From JAJDXW01 sp965214795 (GTDB lineage: Bacteria; Pseudomonadota; Gammaproteobacteria; HK1): a DNA stretch of 64,000 nt. Location of the stretch: NCBI GenBank assembly GCA_965214795.1, contig OZ243976.1, forward strand, positions 4,898,001 through 4,962,000, in the 5' to 3' direction. The notes under the pieces were generated by a model. The model was not told the DNA's origin. It ran no database searches and worked only from the letters and a program-made list of their open reading frames with translations. The translations under genes and the position numbers were made by a program. Shown piece by piece: positions 36,320 to 44,046 of the stretch (the stretch's first letter is position 1; each line of letters begins with the position of its first letter).

Positions 36320-37136
36320 CGTGCGAGCTCCCTTTCACCGGCCTCGAACGCCCGCTTCGCTTCTTCGCGGATCGCCCGGCCCAGCTCCGCCTTCAGTTCG
36401 AGAAAACGCTCGGTGGTCAGTACCCGATGATCCCGGGGGCGAGAGATGTCGACTTCGACGATCTTCTTGATGCGACCCGGCCGGGTGGTCATCACCGCGA
36501 CCCGATCCGCGAGAAAGATCGCCTCTTCCAGGTCGTGGGTGATGAAGAATATGGTCTTGCGCTCGAAGTCGTAGAGCTCGAGCAGGTGCTCCTGGACCAC
36601 GCTCTTGGTAAGGGCGTCGAGCGCCCGGAACGGCTCGTCGAGCAGTAGCACCTTGGGGTCGCTCATGAGCGCACGCACGATCTCGACGCGCCGTTTCTGG
36701 CCCCCGGAGAGAGCCTCCGGAAACTGGTCGTCGATGCCTTGGAGCCCCACCCGGGCCATCAGCTCGCGCGCCTTGTCCGCCGCTCCCGCCGCTCCCATCC
36801 GGCCGCGCTTGACGGGCCCCGCCGTCGTGTTCCACAACACCGTCTTCCAGGGAAACAACGCGCCGTGCTGAAACACCACCATCCGGTCGGGCCCCGGCAG
36901 CAGCTTCTTCCCGGGCGACGCGAGCAGTTCCCCGTCCATCGAGATCGTGCCCGCCGTGAGCTGGTCGAATCCGGCAATGGCGTTGAGCAGGGTGGTCTTG
37001 CCACAACCCGACGGCCCGACGACCACGCAGAACTCGCCGGGCGTGATGTCGAGCGATACCTCGTCGATCGCGACCACGTGGATCCCCTCGGGATCATAGA
37101 TCTTTCCCGCCCTGGCAAGCCGCCCGTGGCCGTCAT
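36316..37136 (-). CDS. ABC transporter ATPase, nitrate/sulfonate type, apparent frameshift near the start
   Basis: From KIYDPEGIHVVAIDEVSL onward this is a normal SsuB/TauB-like ATPase: Walker A GPSGCGKTT, Q loop VVFQHGALFPW, signature LSGGQKRRVEIVRAL, Walker B LLLDEPF, switch FITHDLEEAI. The natural start is the ATG at 37136, which overlaps the preceding stop (TGATGA), but its frame (MTATGGLP) differs from the ATPase frame. Adding one base near 37116 (TTGCC to TTGGCC) would join them. Either the gene is broken or the assembly has an indel. Without the shift only internal non-ATG starts are available. Confidence 0.75.
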
Positions 37137-37378
37137 CACACCCCCGAAAGCAGCTTTTCCCGCCAGCGCATGAGCCGGTTTCCCGCCATGCGCACGAGCG
37201 CACTCGATACGTAGCCGAAGAACCCGAGAGTCGCCATGGTACTGATCATGGTGGGAAACTGGACGTAGTAGTAGGTCTCCCACACCTTGTAGCCGAGGCC
37301 GGCGCTCCCGGACAGGATCTCCGCCGCGACCAGGGAGAACCAGCACGCGCCGATCGCGATCTGCAGCCCTGTGAAAAT
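37136..37378 (-). pseudogene. Truncated ABC transporter permease (C-terminal third)
   Basis: About 80 codons in frame to the TGA at 37136 encode the end of an SsuC/NrtB-type permease: LQIAIGACWFSLVAAEILS, then GLGYKVWETYYYVQFP, and a last helix. There is no start codon; the sequence stops being permease-like at about 37378, exactly where a piece of the R3 end (GAGATATGCGCG) is found. The missing N-terminal two thirds are not elsewhere in the window. Coupling to the ATPase start shows it was once the first permease gene of that importer. Confidence 0.75.
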
Positions 37379-37393
37379 GGTGAGATATGCGCG

Positions 37394-38179
37394 CTAGTGC
37401 GAGTCCAGCGCACCCAGGCGCTCCGGACGCAACACGATGACTTGGCGCCGCCGGATACGAAGGATCTTCTGCTCCTGAAACTGAGCCAGGGTCGTCGTCA
37501 CCCATTGCCGCGAAGCCCCCACCAGGTGCGCGAGGTCCTCGTGATTGAAATGGACGTCGATCACGATGCCTTCCTCGCGCACCTCACCGAAACCTTCGAC
37601 GAGGGCGCGGAGGAGTCGGGCGAGGCGCTCCCCCACGGAGCGCGTCCCGAGCATCTGCACCAGGGCCGAAAAGCAACGGCCCTTGAACTCCAGCGCCTCG
37701 ATGAGCCCGATTGCGAAGTCGGGCACGGTCTGGACGAACTCGCGCAGGTCGGAACCTCGCAGCAGCAGCACCTCGGCCTCCCGGACCGCCATCCCGGACC
37801 AGACGTGCACGCTCCCTTCGAACACGTCCGGCCCACCCGCGAAGTTGCCCGCTTCCCAGTACGCGAGGGTGATCTCGGTGCCGGACGGGGCGGTGTAGAA
37901 AGTGCGGATCAGTCCGCTCTCGATGAGAAAGATCCCGTCGTGAACGTCGCCTTGATGAAACAGGATCTGGTTCGGTGCCAGCCGGATGTACCGCGCCCGG
38001 TCCAGGATCTTCGCCTCGTCCGCGGCATCGAGGCTGGCGAGAATGTTCGGCGGTCTCCGGTGTGGAACGCGGGGCTCGAATATCTCGAACAGACCGATCG
38101 CGCGTGGCGCAACGTTGGCCCGTGGCCCGCCGACGGACGGCGGATGCCGGGGACGAGCTTCGTCCTTCCGGTGGGTCAC
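37394..38179 (-). CDS. Crp/Fnr family transcriptional regulator
   Basis: A 261-residue regulator: a 45-residue N-terminal extension, a cyclic-nucleotide-binding-like beta barrel (FHQGDVHDGIFLIESGLIR, GSVHVWSGMAVREAEVLLL), the dimerisation helix and a C-terminal HTH (FNHEDLAHLVGASRQWVTTTLAQFQEQKIL). The Cys set of Fnr is absent, and the ligand is unknown. Its ATG overlaps the stop of the GcvT-like gene by 4 bp, so the regulator is coexpressed with the genes it probably controls. Its stop abuts the R3-end fragment and the truncated permease. Confidence 0.87.
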   Translation of the reverse strand: MTHRKDEARPRHPPSVGGPRANVAPRAIGLFEIFEPRVPHRRPPNILASLDAADEAKILDRARYIRLAPNQILFHQGDVHDGIFLIESGLIRTFYTAPSGTEITLAYWEAGNFAGGPDVFEGSVHVWSGMAVREAEVLLLRGSDLREFVQTVPDFAIGLIEALEFKGRCFSALVQMLGTRSVGERLARLLRALVEGFGEVREEGIVIDVHFNHEDLAHLVGASRQWVTTTLAQFQEQKILRIRRRQVIVLRPERLGALDSH

Positions 38180-39302
38180 CTTCGGATCCTGTCCCCTCCG
38201 GGGTCGAAGAACGGCGTCTCGCAGATACGGGCGGGAAGGGTTCCGGTCGCGTTGCGAACCGACAGCCGGACCCCGGGACGGGCGCAGTCCGGCGGCAGAT
38301 AGCCAAGGCCGATCGTCGCTTCCAGCGTCGGGCTGTACGCGCCGAAGGTCGCCTTGCCGACGGCCTTTCCATCGACCTCCAAGGGCGTGCCGGGGGCGAT
38401 CGCCACCGCCCCGCCCTCGACCTTGAAGCCGGCGAGCTTGCGCTCCACCCCCCGATCCCGCACGTGGAGGAGCGCGTCGCGACCGATGAAGTCACCCTTG
38501 TCGAAATCGACATATCGATCGAGCCCCGCCTCGAACGGATTCGTGGTCTCGTCGATCTCCCGCGTATAGATGTGGTAGACCTTCTCGAGGCGGAAGTTTC
38601 CACCGTCCGATTCCCCGCGAGCGCCATGCCCGCCTCCCGTCCCGCCTCCACGAGGACATCGTACATGGACCAGGCATGTCCGGGGTCGTAGAAGATCTCG
38701 TAGCCCAGTTCGCCGGTCACGCCGAGCCGGGCGATGAGGCAATCGATGCCCGCGATGGTTCCTTCCGCGAACCGGAACCAGGGGAGCGCCTCGTTGGACA
38801 GATCGGCGTCGGCCACCCGGGAGAGTATCTCCCGCGAGCGAGGGCCTTGCACTTCCAGACAGGTCGTGCCCGCGCACTGATCGATCACGCGGGCATCGAA
38901 GGGTGCGATGTGGTCCTCGATCCAGGGTGGAGACTTGTGGACGTTGAACGCGGCCACGGTGAGCAGGAACTTGTCCGGAGCAAGGCAGAAGACGACCAGA
39001 TCGTCGAAGATCCCGCCGTCCTCCTTGCACAGACTGCTGTAGAAGCACCGTCCCGGCTCCGGGAGGATGTTCCGGGCGCAGACGTGCTGCACCGCCGCAT
39101 GGGCCTCGCGCCCCTGCACGAAGACCTCGCCCATGGCATGCCCGTCGAACAGGACCGCCCCGGTCCGGCAGGCACGGACTTCCTCGCGCAACGAAGAGAA
39201 ATGCTCCGGCATCTCCCACCCCGCGAAATCGAAGAAGGTGGTCGCACCGTGCGCGACGTGCTGGCCGAAGTGCGGCGACCGCTTGAGCCTCCTCGTGGTC
39301 AT
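38176..39302 (-). CDS. GcvT-like folate-dependent aminomethyltransferase/demethylase, single frameshift
   Basis: A protein of about 375 residues when two frames are joined. The first part (to about residue 235) has the GcvT motifs GWEMPEHFSSLREEVRACR, DGGIFDDLVVFCL (with the expected catalytic Asp) and GVTGELGYEIF. The second part begins FRLEKVYHIYTREIDETT and runs through GDFIGRDALLHV to the C-terminal barrel. The frames join if one A is restored in the GAAAC run at 38597-38600. It is not a glycine-cleavage T protein by context; relatives demethylate sarcosine, dimethylglycine, DMSP or aromatic methoxyls. GGAGG seven bases ahead supports the ATG at 39302. Confidence 0.78.
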
Positions 39303-39304
39303 CT

Positions 39305-40651
39305 TCAACCCTCCTCCGGAGTCCGGCGAGGAACGTTCGAATCGCGATGCCAGCGTCGGAAATGATCCCGATGGGTGTGGAGATACGCCCCCTCCTTGAA
39401 ATACTTGTCGTAGAAGTCCACGTCCAGATGATGGGCCTGGATGAAGTAAAGGAGATGCATCGTATCGCTGAACGCCGGAAACTTCCCGTACTCCTCGTAG
39501 ATGTAACGGCAGATGTCCTTCACGCAGGCGATGCCTTCTTCACTGACTCCCGGCACCGCCTTCTGGAACTCCTCGTTGCTCACCTTGTGCGGAAGGACCA
39601 TGCCGCGCCGCTCCCATTCATCGAGCTTCTCCCCCATGCCGGCCACCGCCGCGTCCACCGCCGCGTCCATGTCCTTGAAGTACGGGGGACAGAAGCCCTC
39701 GAAGTAGCCGTCGAGGCCGACCGGATTCGGGAACGGATCTTCCTTGGGGGTCACGAACCGGAAACCCAGTCCCTTGCAGACGGGAGTGCCTCCCATGGCA
39801 ACCAGCGGCGTGAAGCCTCCATGCATCCAGCCCCCGAGTCCGGCCGCAGCCATCGCAAGCTGCATCAGGGTCCCCATCATCGCCCCTTCGGCACAGAGCC
39901 AGCTTACGATGATCTTCTCGAGGCGCCCGAGCGGAAGCAGCTTGCCACGGTCGAGAAGTCCTGTGCGGGCCCACTTTTCGCATCCCGCCGGGCGCATTCC
40001 CCTGCGCTCGTCGACGATGAAGTACCCTCCGCCCCTGGTGTAGCGCGCGCCTCCGCGGGCATCGCACATGTTCACCATGAGCCGAATCAGATCCTGGCTT
40101 ACGTCGGTCACGGGCATGAACAAGGTGGTGCCCGGCTGGTTCGTCACCCAGAGATTATGCGCGAACAGCGCCGGCTCGGAGCGGGGCAGGTCGAAACGAC
40201 CCTCGCCGAGCCGGACCGTGTACTCGTCATAGAAGCTCTTGATCTTGCTCCGATCTTCGACCGTTTCATACTCCTTCATCTTCGACATCTTGTGCTTCGT
40301 TCCCTGATACAGGAACAATCCGTCGTCATTGGTGAAGAACAACACCGTGCGATGCGCGCCGACCGCGCTCGGGTGGGTGCGGCCCACCGACTTCACCATG
40401 CCGCCCTGGGTGTCGCCTTCACACAGGATTGCACCGGTCACCCCGGTCGCCGCGGCGACCAGCAGAGCGGTTTCTTCCTCGGAAAGGGGGCACGGCTCCT
40501 TATCCGAGCGATAGACGAAGGGACCGTGCGCCAGCTCCATGCCGAATCCGAAGCGCCGCGACCGGCGGCCCATCAAGGCTTCGAACAACGGGAAGTTCCA
40601 GGCCGCTTCGACTTCGGGGCGCACTCCGAAGGGTGTCGGCTCGTCACTCAT
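39305..40651 (-). CDS. Large nitroreductase-like protein of unknown function
   Basis: A 448-residue protein with nitroreductase-fold features: LFEALMGRRSRRFGFGMEL with LSEEETALLVAAATG near the N-terminus, resembling the FMN-binding start of the family, and AEGAMMGTLMQLAMAAAGLGGW in the middle, like the flavin/dimer helix. It is twice the usual length, with a C-terminal region rich in Tyr, Phe and His (HLLYFIQAHHLDVDFYDKYF). GAGGAGG upstream favours the ATG at 40651. It ends 2 bp before the GcvT-like start and overlaps the small gene upstream by 8 bp. No specific function is known to me. Confidence 0.65.
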   Translation of the reverse strand: MSDEPTPFGVRPEVEAAWNFPLFEALMGRRSRRFGFGMELAHGPFVYRSDKEPCPLSEEETALLVAAATGVTGAILCEGDTQGGMVKSVGRTHPSAVGAHRTVLFFTNDDGLFLYQGTKHKMSKMKEYETVEDRSKIKSFYDEYTVRLGEGRFDLPRSEPALFAHNLWVTNQPGTTLFMPVTDVSQDLIRLMVNMCDARGGARYTRGGGYFIVDERRGMRPAGCEKWARTGLLDRGKLLPLGRLEKIIVSWLCAEGAMMGTLMQLAMAAAGLGGWMHGGFTPLVAMGGTPVCKGLGFRFVTPKEDPFPNPVGLDGYFEGFCPPYFKDMDAAVDAAVAGMGEKLDEWERRGMVLPHKVSNEEFQKAVPGVSEEGIACVKDICRYIYEEYGKFPAFSDTMHLLYFIQAHHLDVDFYDKYFKEGAYLHTHRDHFRRWHRDSNVPRRTPEEG

Positions 40652-40898
40652 CTGCCCCTCCTCGGGTACTCCTGGATTCTCGGGTCCTCTCCCGGACAAG
40701 CAGGTACGGCAGACGCACCAGATGGAGCAACACCGAAGGACTCATCAGCTTGGACAGCAGCCGAAGCAGGTCGCGGGGAGGGATATAGGTCCTCGCGTCC
40801 CATACCCCCATCTTGCCGACCATCACCAGGTGGCCGCCCTCCGTTTCGAAGCCCTGGATGGATATCTCGAAATCTCCCGCCATGGACTTGATCAACAC
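40644..40898 (-). CDS. Small unknown protein, first gene of the GcvT-like operon
   Basis: An 84-residue protein: a beta-rich N-terminus (GDFEISIQGFETEGGHLVMVG), then PPRDLLRLLSKLMSP and a hydrophobic helix before a charged tail. No family was recognised. It overlaps the nitroreductase-like gene by 8 bp, which argues that it is translated and part of the same system. The ATG at 40898 or the internal ATG at 40880 could start it. Confidence 0.55.
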   Translation of the reverse strand: MLIKSMAGDFEISIQGFETEGGHLVMVGKMGVWDARTYIPPRDLLRLLSKLMSPSVLLHLVRLPYLLVRERTRESRSTRGGADE

Positions 40899-41142
40899 GA
40901 AGCAATTCCTTCCGCGTCAGGCCACCCGCACCCGATGGTCCCTTCTGTCACCCGTCCGGTCGGGTCTTCCCCGGGTCTCCCCCGGGTTCCCAAGGACTGT
41001 GGACCGAAGCGCCGGTTCCGTCTGTCAATTGCTTGACATTCGACACGGAACTCCTTCCGTCCGGCAACGATCTCGAAACGGGGCTCGACAATCCGGTGCT
41101 CGGGGATGCCCGTCTTCCCGATGCCCTCTTCTACCGCGGCGC
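40899..41142. other. Upstream region of the GcvT-like operon
   Basis: No gene is supported. It should hold the promoter of the minus-strand operon; no clear Crp/Fnr palindrome was found. The stretch has GC-poor spots and ends at an R3 end fragment. Confidence 0.4.
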
Positions 41143-41174
41143 CCTCGCGACGAAAGTCGGTGATTTTTTCGGGC
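41143..41174 (-). repeat. Isolated end of repeat R3
   Basis: On the minus strand these 32 bp read GCCCGAAAAAATCACCGACT and on to CGTCGCGAGG, matching the left end of R3 copy 1 (27563 onward) and the right end of the copy ending at 60808. No internal R3 sequence or second end follows. It lies 59 bp from the nth stop and marks a boundary between the accessory region and core genes. Confidence 0.7.
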
Positions 41175-41233
41175 CAAGCCTCCGGCCCGTCCGATCCGCC
41201 GGGGAAAATGGCACCCGAGGCACCACCGCCGGC

Positions 41234-41860
41234 TCACAGCCCGTTGCGGGGGCAGAGATCGGCCACCACGCACGCCTCGCAGCGCGGGCGGCGGGCGGTG
41301 CAGGTGTAACGCCCGTGCAGGATGAGCCAGTGGTGCGCGTGGCGGCGGTATTCGCCGGGCACGTTGGCGAGCAGTCCGTCCTCCACCTCGCGGACGTTCC
41401 GGCCCGGCGCGAGCCCGGTTCGGTTCGAGACCCGGAAGAGGTGGGTATCGACGGCGATCGTCTCGTCCCCGAACGCGGTGTTGAGCACCACGTTCGCGGT
41501 CTTGCGACCGACTCCGGGGAGTGCCTCGAGGGCCTCGCGCGTCCGGGGGACCTCGCCCCCGTGGCGCTCCGCCAGCATCTCGCAGGCCCGGACGAGGTTG
41601 CGGGCCTTGCTGTTGAAGAGGCCGATGGTGCGGATCCGCTCCCGCACCCCGTCCACCCCGAGCGCGGCCATCGCGCGCGGGGTCGGCGCGGCCGCGAAGA
41701 GGCCGGGAGTGGCCGCGTTGACGCTCCTGTCGGTGGCCTGGGCGGACAGGATCACCGCCACCAGCAGCTCGAAGGGGTTCGAGTACTCGAGTTCGGTGGT
41801 CGGGGCCGGATCGGCCGCCGCCAGCCGCTCGAAGAACGACCGAACCGCCGCCGGCGACAC
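41234..41860 (-). CDS. nth: Endonuclease III
   Basis: A 208-residue DNA glycosylase/AP lyase for oxidised pyrimidines. The helix-hairpin-helix and catalytic Lys are in LPGVGRKTANVVLN, the catalytic Asp is in AVDTHLFRV, and the 4Fe-4S cluster cysteines are spaced C-x6-C-x2-C-x5-C at the C-terminus. GTG start, 15 bp after metG. In pseudomonads nth and metG are separated by rnf genes; here they are adjacent and no rnf genes are present. Confidence 0.95.
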   Translation of the reverse strand: MSPAAVRSFFERLAAADPAPTTELEYSNPFELLVAVILSAQATDRSVNAATPGLFAAAPTPRAMAALGVDGVRERIRTIGLFNSKARNLVRACEMLAERHGGEVPRTREALEALPGVGRKTANVVLNTAFGDETIAVDTHLFRVSNRTGLAPGRNVREVEDGLLANVPGEYRRHAHHWLILHGRYTCTARRPRCEACVVADLCPRNGL

Positions 41861-41875
41861 CGCACCCCTCCCCCG

Positions 41876-43588
41876 TTACCGCTCGCGGGACGCTTCCAGC
41901 ATGGCGTCCACCCGGGCCCGCTCGACCCGCGTCAGCAACGGCTCGAAGGGGTTGACCCGGTGCTCCCCGCCCGCGCCGATCGGCCGACCGAGGTCGCTCC
42001 ACGCAAGGGGCGGGATCCCGAGGAAGCCTTCGGCCCTCCTCGCCGTGGCGGGGAGCACGGGCTTCAGGAACCCGACGAGGACCCGGAACAGCTCGACCCC
42101 GGTGGAGCACACGGCGTGCGCCTCGGCCCGCCCCCGCGGCTCGCGGGCCGCAACCCATGGCTTGTGCTCGTCGATGTAGCGGTTGGCAAGGTCGGCGAGA
42201 GCCATCACCTCGCGCATCGCCCGCCCGTACTCGCGGGCCTCGTACCAGCCGGCGATGGCGGCTCGCGCCGTTGCGAACCGGTCGAAGAGCGCCGGGTCGT
42301 GGAGCCGCCCGGCGAGCCGCCCGTCCGCGATCCCGTGCAGCAGGCGGGCGCAGCGCGACGCGATGTTCACCACCTTCCCCACGAGGTCGGAGTTGACCCG
42401 GGCGACGAAGTCCTCGAGGTTCAGGTCCATGTCGTCGATCCCGGACCCGAGCTTGCACGCGAAGTAGTACCGGAGGTACTCGGGGTCGAGATGGTCGGCG
42501 TAGGTGCGGGCCTGGACGAAGGTGCCCCGGCGCTTCGACATCTTCTCGCCGTTCACGGTGAGGAACCCGTGACAGAACACCGCGCTCGGCTTGCGGAACC
42601 CCGAGCCGTGGAGGACCGCCGGCCAGAACAGGGTGTGGAAGTAGGCGATGTCCTTGCCGATGAAGTGGTAGAGCTCCGCGCGGCTTTCCTTCGCCCAGAA
42701 GTCGTCGAACCGGAGCTCGCCGCCCGCGGCCCGAACCCGGCGGCAGAGGTTCTCGAAGCTCGCCATGTAACCGATGGGCGCGTCCAGCCAGACGTAGAAG
42801 TACTTGCCGGGCCGATCCGGGATCTCGAAGCCGAAGTAGGGCGCGTTGCGCGAGATGTCCCAGTCCTCGAGACCCTCGGAGAGCCATTCGTCGAGCTTGT
42901 TGGCGATCTCGGGCTGGACCCGGCGCCGTTCTTCCTCCCCGGGCGGGTGGAACGTCTCGCCCACCCAGGCGCGGAGCACCGCGTCGAAGTCCGCCAGCCG
43001 GACGAAGACCTGCTCGGAGTCCCGCAGCTCCGGGCAGCTCCCCGAGACCACCGAGACCGGGTTGCGGAGCTCCCCCGGCTCGTAGGTGGCTCCGCACACC
43101 TCGCACGCATCCCCGAGCTGGTCCCGCGCCTCGCACCGGGGGCACTCCCCCCGAACGTAACGGTCGGGCAGGAACATCTCGCGCTGCGGGTCGTACAGGC
43201 GGGGAATGGTGCGAACGACCACGTGGCCCCCCTCGCACAGGGCCCGGTAGATGCGTTCGGAGCATTCCCGGTTCTCCGGCGAATGGGTGGTGTAGTAGTT
43301 GTCGAACCCGATGTCGAACGAGGCGAAGTCCGCGCGGTGCTCGGCCCCGATCCGTTCGATGAGCTCCTCCGGGGCGACCCCGTCACGCTCCGCGCTCAGC
43401 ATGATGGGGGTGCCGTGGGCGTCGTCCGCGCAGACGAAGTGGCATTCGGCGCCGCGCATGCGCTGGAACCGCACCCACACGTCGGTCTGGATGTACTCGA
43501 CCAGATGGCCGATGTGGATGGGGCCGTTCGCGTAGGGGAGCGCACTCGTGACGAGGATGCGCCGCGGGGCCGACTGTGCTTCGCTCAT
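41876..43588 (-). CDS. metG: Methionyl-tRNA synthetase
   Basis: A 570-residue class I synthetase. HIGH is at residues 25-28 (PIHIGHLVEY), the zinc knuckle is CPRCEARDQLGDACEVCG, and the second signature is KMSKRRGT near 350. The anticodon-binding helical domain is complete, but the C-terminal tRNA-binding/dimerisation domain of E. coli MetG (about 110 residues) is absent, as in many bacteria with the short form. Divergent from apbC, with repeats in the shared upstream region. Confidence 0.96.
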   Translation of the reverse strand: MSEAQSAPRRILVTSALPYANGPIHIGHLVEYIQTDVWVRFQRMRGAECHFVCADDAHGTPIMLSAERDGVAPEELIERIGAEHRADFASFDIGFDNYYTTHSPENRECSERIYRALCEGGHVVVRTIPRLYDPQREMFLPDRYVRGECPRCEARDQLGDACEVCGATYEPGELRNPVSVVSGSCPELRDSEQVFVRLADFDAVLRAWVGETFHPPGEEERRRVQPEIANKLDEWLSEGLEDWDISRNAPYFGFEIPDRPGKYFYVWLDAPIGYMASFENLCRRVRAAGGELRFDDFWAKESRAELYHFIGKDIAYFHTLFWPAVLHGSGFRKPSAVFCHGFLTVNGEKMSKRRGTFVQARTYADHLDPEYLRYYFACKLGSGIDDMDLNLEDFVARVNSDLVGKVVNIASRCARLLHGIADGRLAGRLHDPALFDRFATARAAIAGWYEAREYGRAMREVMALADLANRYIDEHKPWVAAREPRGRAEAHAVCSTGVELFRVLVGFLKPVLPATARRAEGFLGIPPLAWSDLGRPIGAGGEHRVNPFEPLLTRVERARVDAMLEASRER

Positions 43589-43643
43589 GCGGCCGGCAGT
43601 CTACAACGTCCCGGCCGGCCGGGGTACGAGCCCGGGGCGCAGC

Positions 43644-43786
43644 CAGCAGTTCTCATTTTGCTCGTCGGGTCCCGCGGCAGGACCGGCACGACCGTCGATC
43701 GGCCCCCGATCGGCCCCGGATCGAGTCGCAAGGAGAAGACGGCTTGCGGCTCAGGGTGAAGTCAGACGCCAAAATGAGAACTGCTG
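43644..43786. mobile_element. MITE-like repeat R1, copy 1, with 9-bp target duplication
   Basis: A 143-bp element bounded by perfect 17-bp inverted ends, CAGCAGTTCTCATTTTG. It is flanked on both sides by GGGCGCAGC (43635-43643 and 43787-43795), an exact 9-bp direct repeat. It has no coding capacity. The copy at 56092-56223 is the same element in the opposite orientation; this one carries an additional 11-bp duplication in its middle (GATCGGCCCCC-like). Confidence 0.92.
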
Positions 43787-43831
43787 GGGCGCAGCCCGGT
43801 GACTGCACGCTGCGGCTCCGGTCCCGGGCGG

Positions 43832-43909
43832 GTCGGATTGGCGAAGCGCAATCGGCACGTCCGCCTCCCGGCCGCCTCAAGTGTCGGATTGCGCATCGCC
43901 AATCCGTAC
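43832..43909. repeat. REP-like inverted repeat
   Basis: Two arms of about 27-29 bp, GTCGGATTGGCGAAGCGCAA (43832 on) and GTGTCGGATTGCGCATCGCC (43881 on), are imperfect reverse complements separated by 22 bp. Such GGATTGCGC-containing hairpins resemble bacterial REP elements. It is in the metG-apbC gap; the rest of 43910-44046 shows no gene and should contain the apbC promoter. Confidence 0.7.
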
Positions 43910-44046
43910 AGGGTCTCCTCCCGTATCACGAAGTGTCGATCGTCGATGACCGGGACAGGATTGCTGCCATGGATCCGACCTGTGTCCTGCGTCCGACCTT
44001 CGTCGAGGCCGGCGTGAAGCGGTCTTGGGTGTAGAATCCGGGCGCC

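Noticed and set aside
43762..43990. Minus-strand ORF in the metG-apbC gap
   Set aside because: It runs through a REP-like hairpin and the end of R1; no ribosome site or family match.
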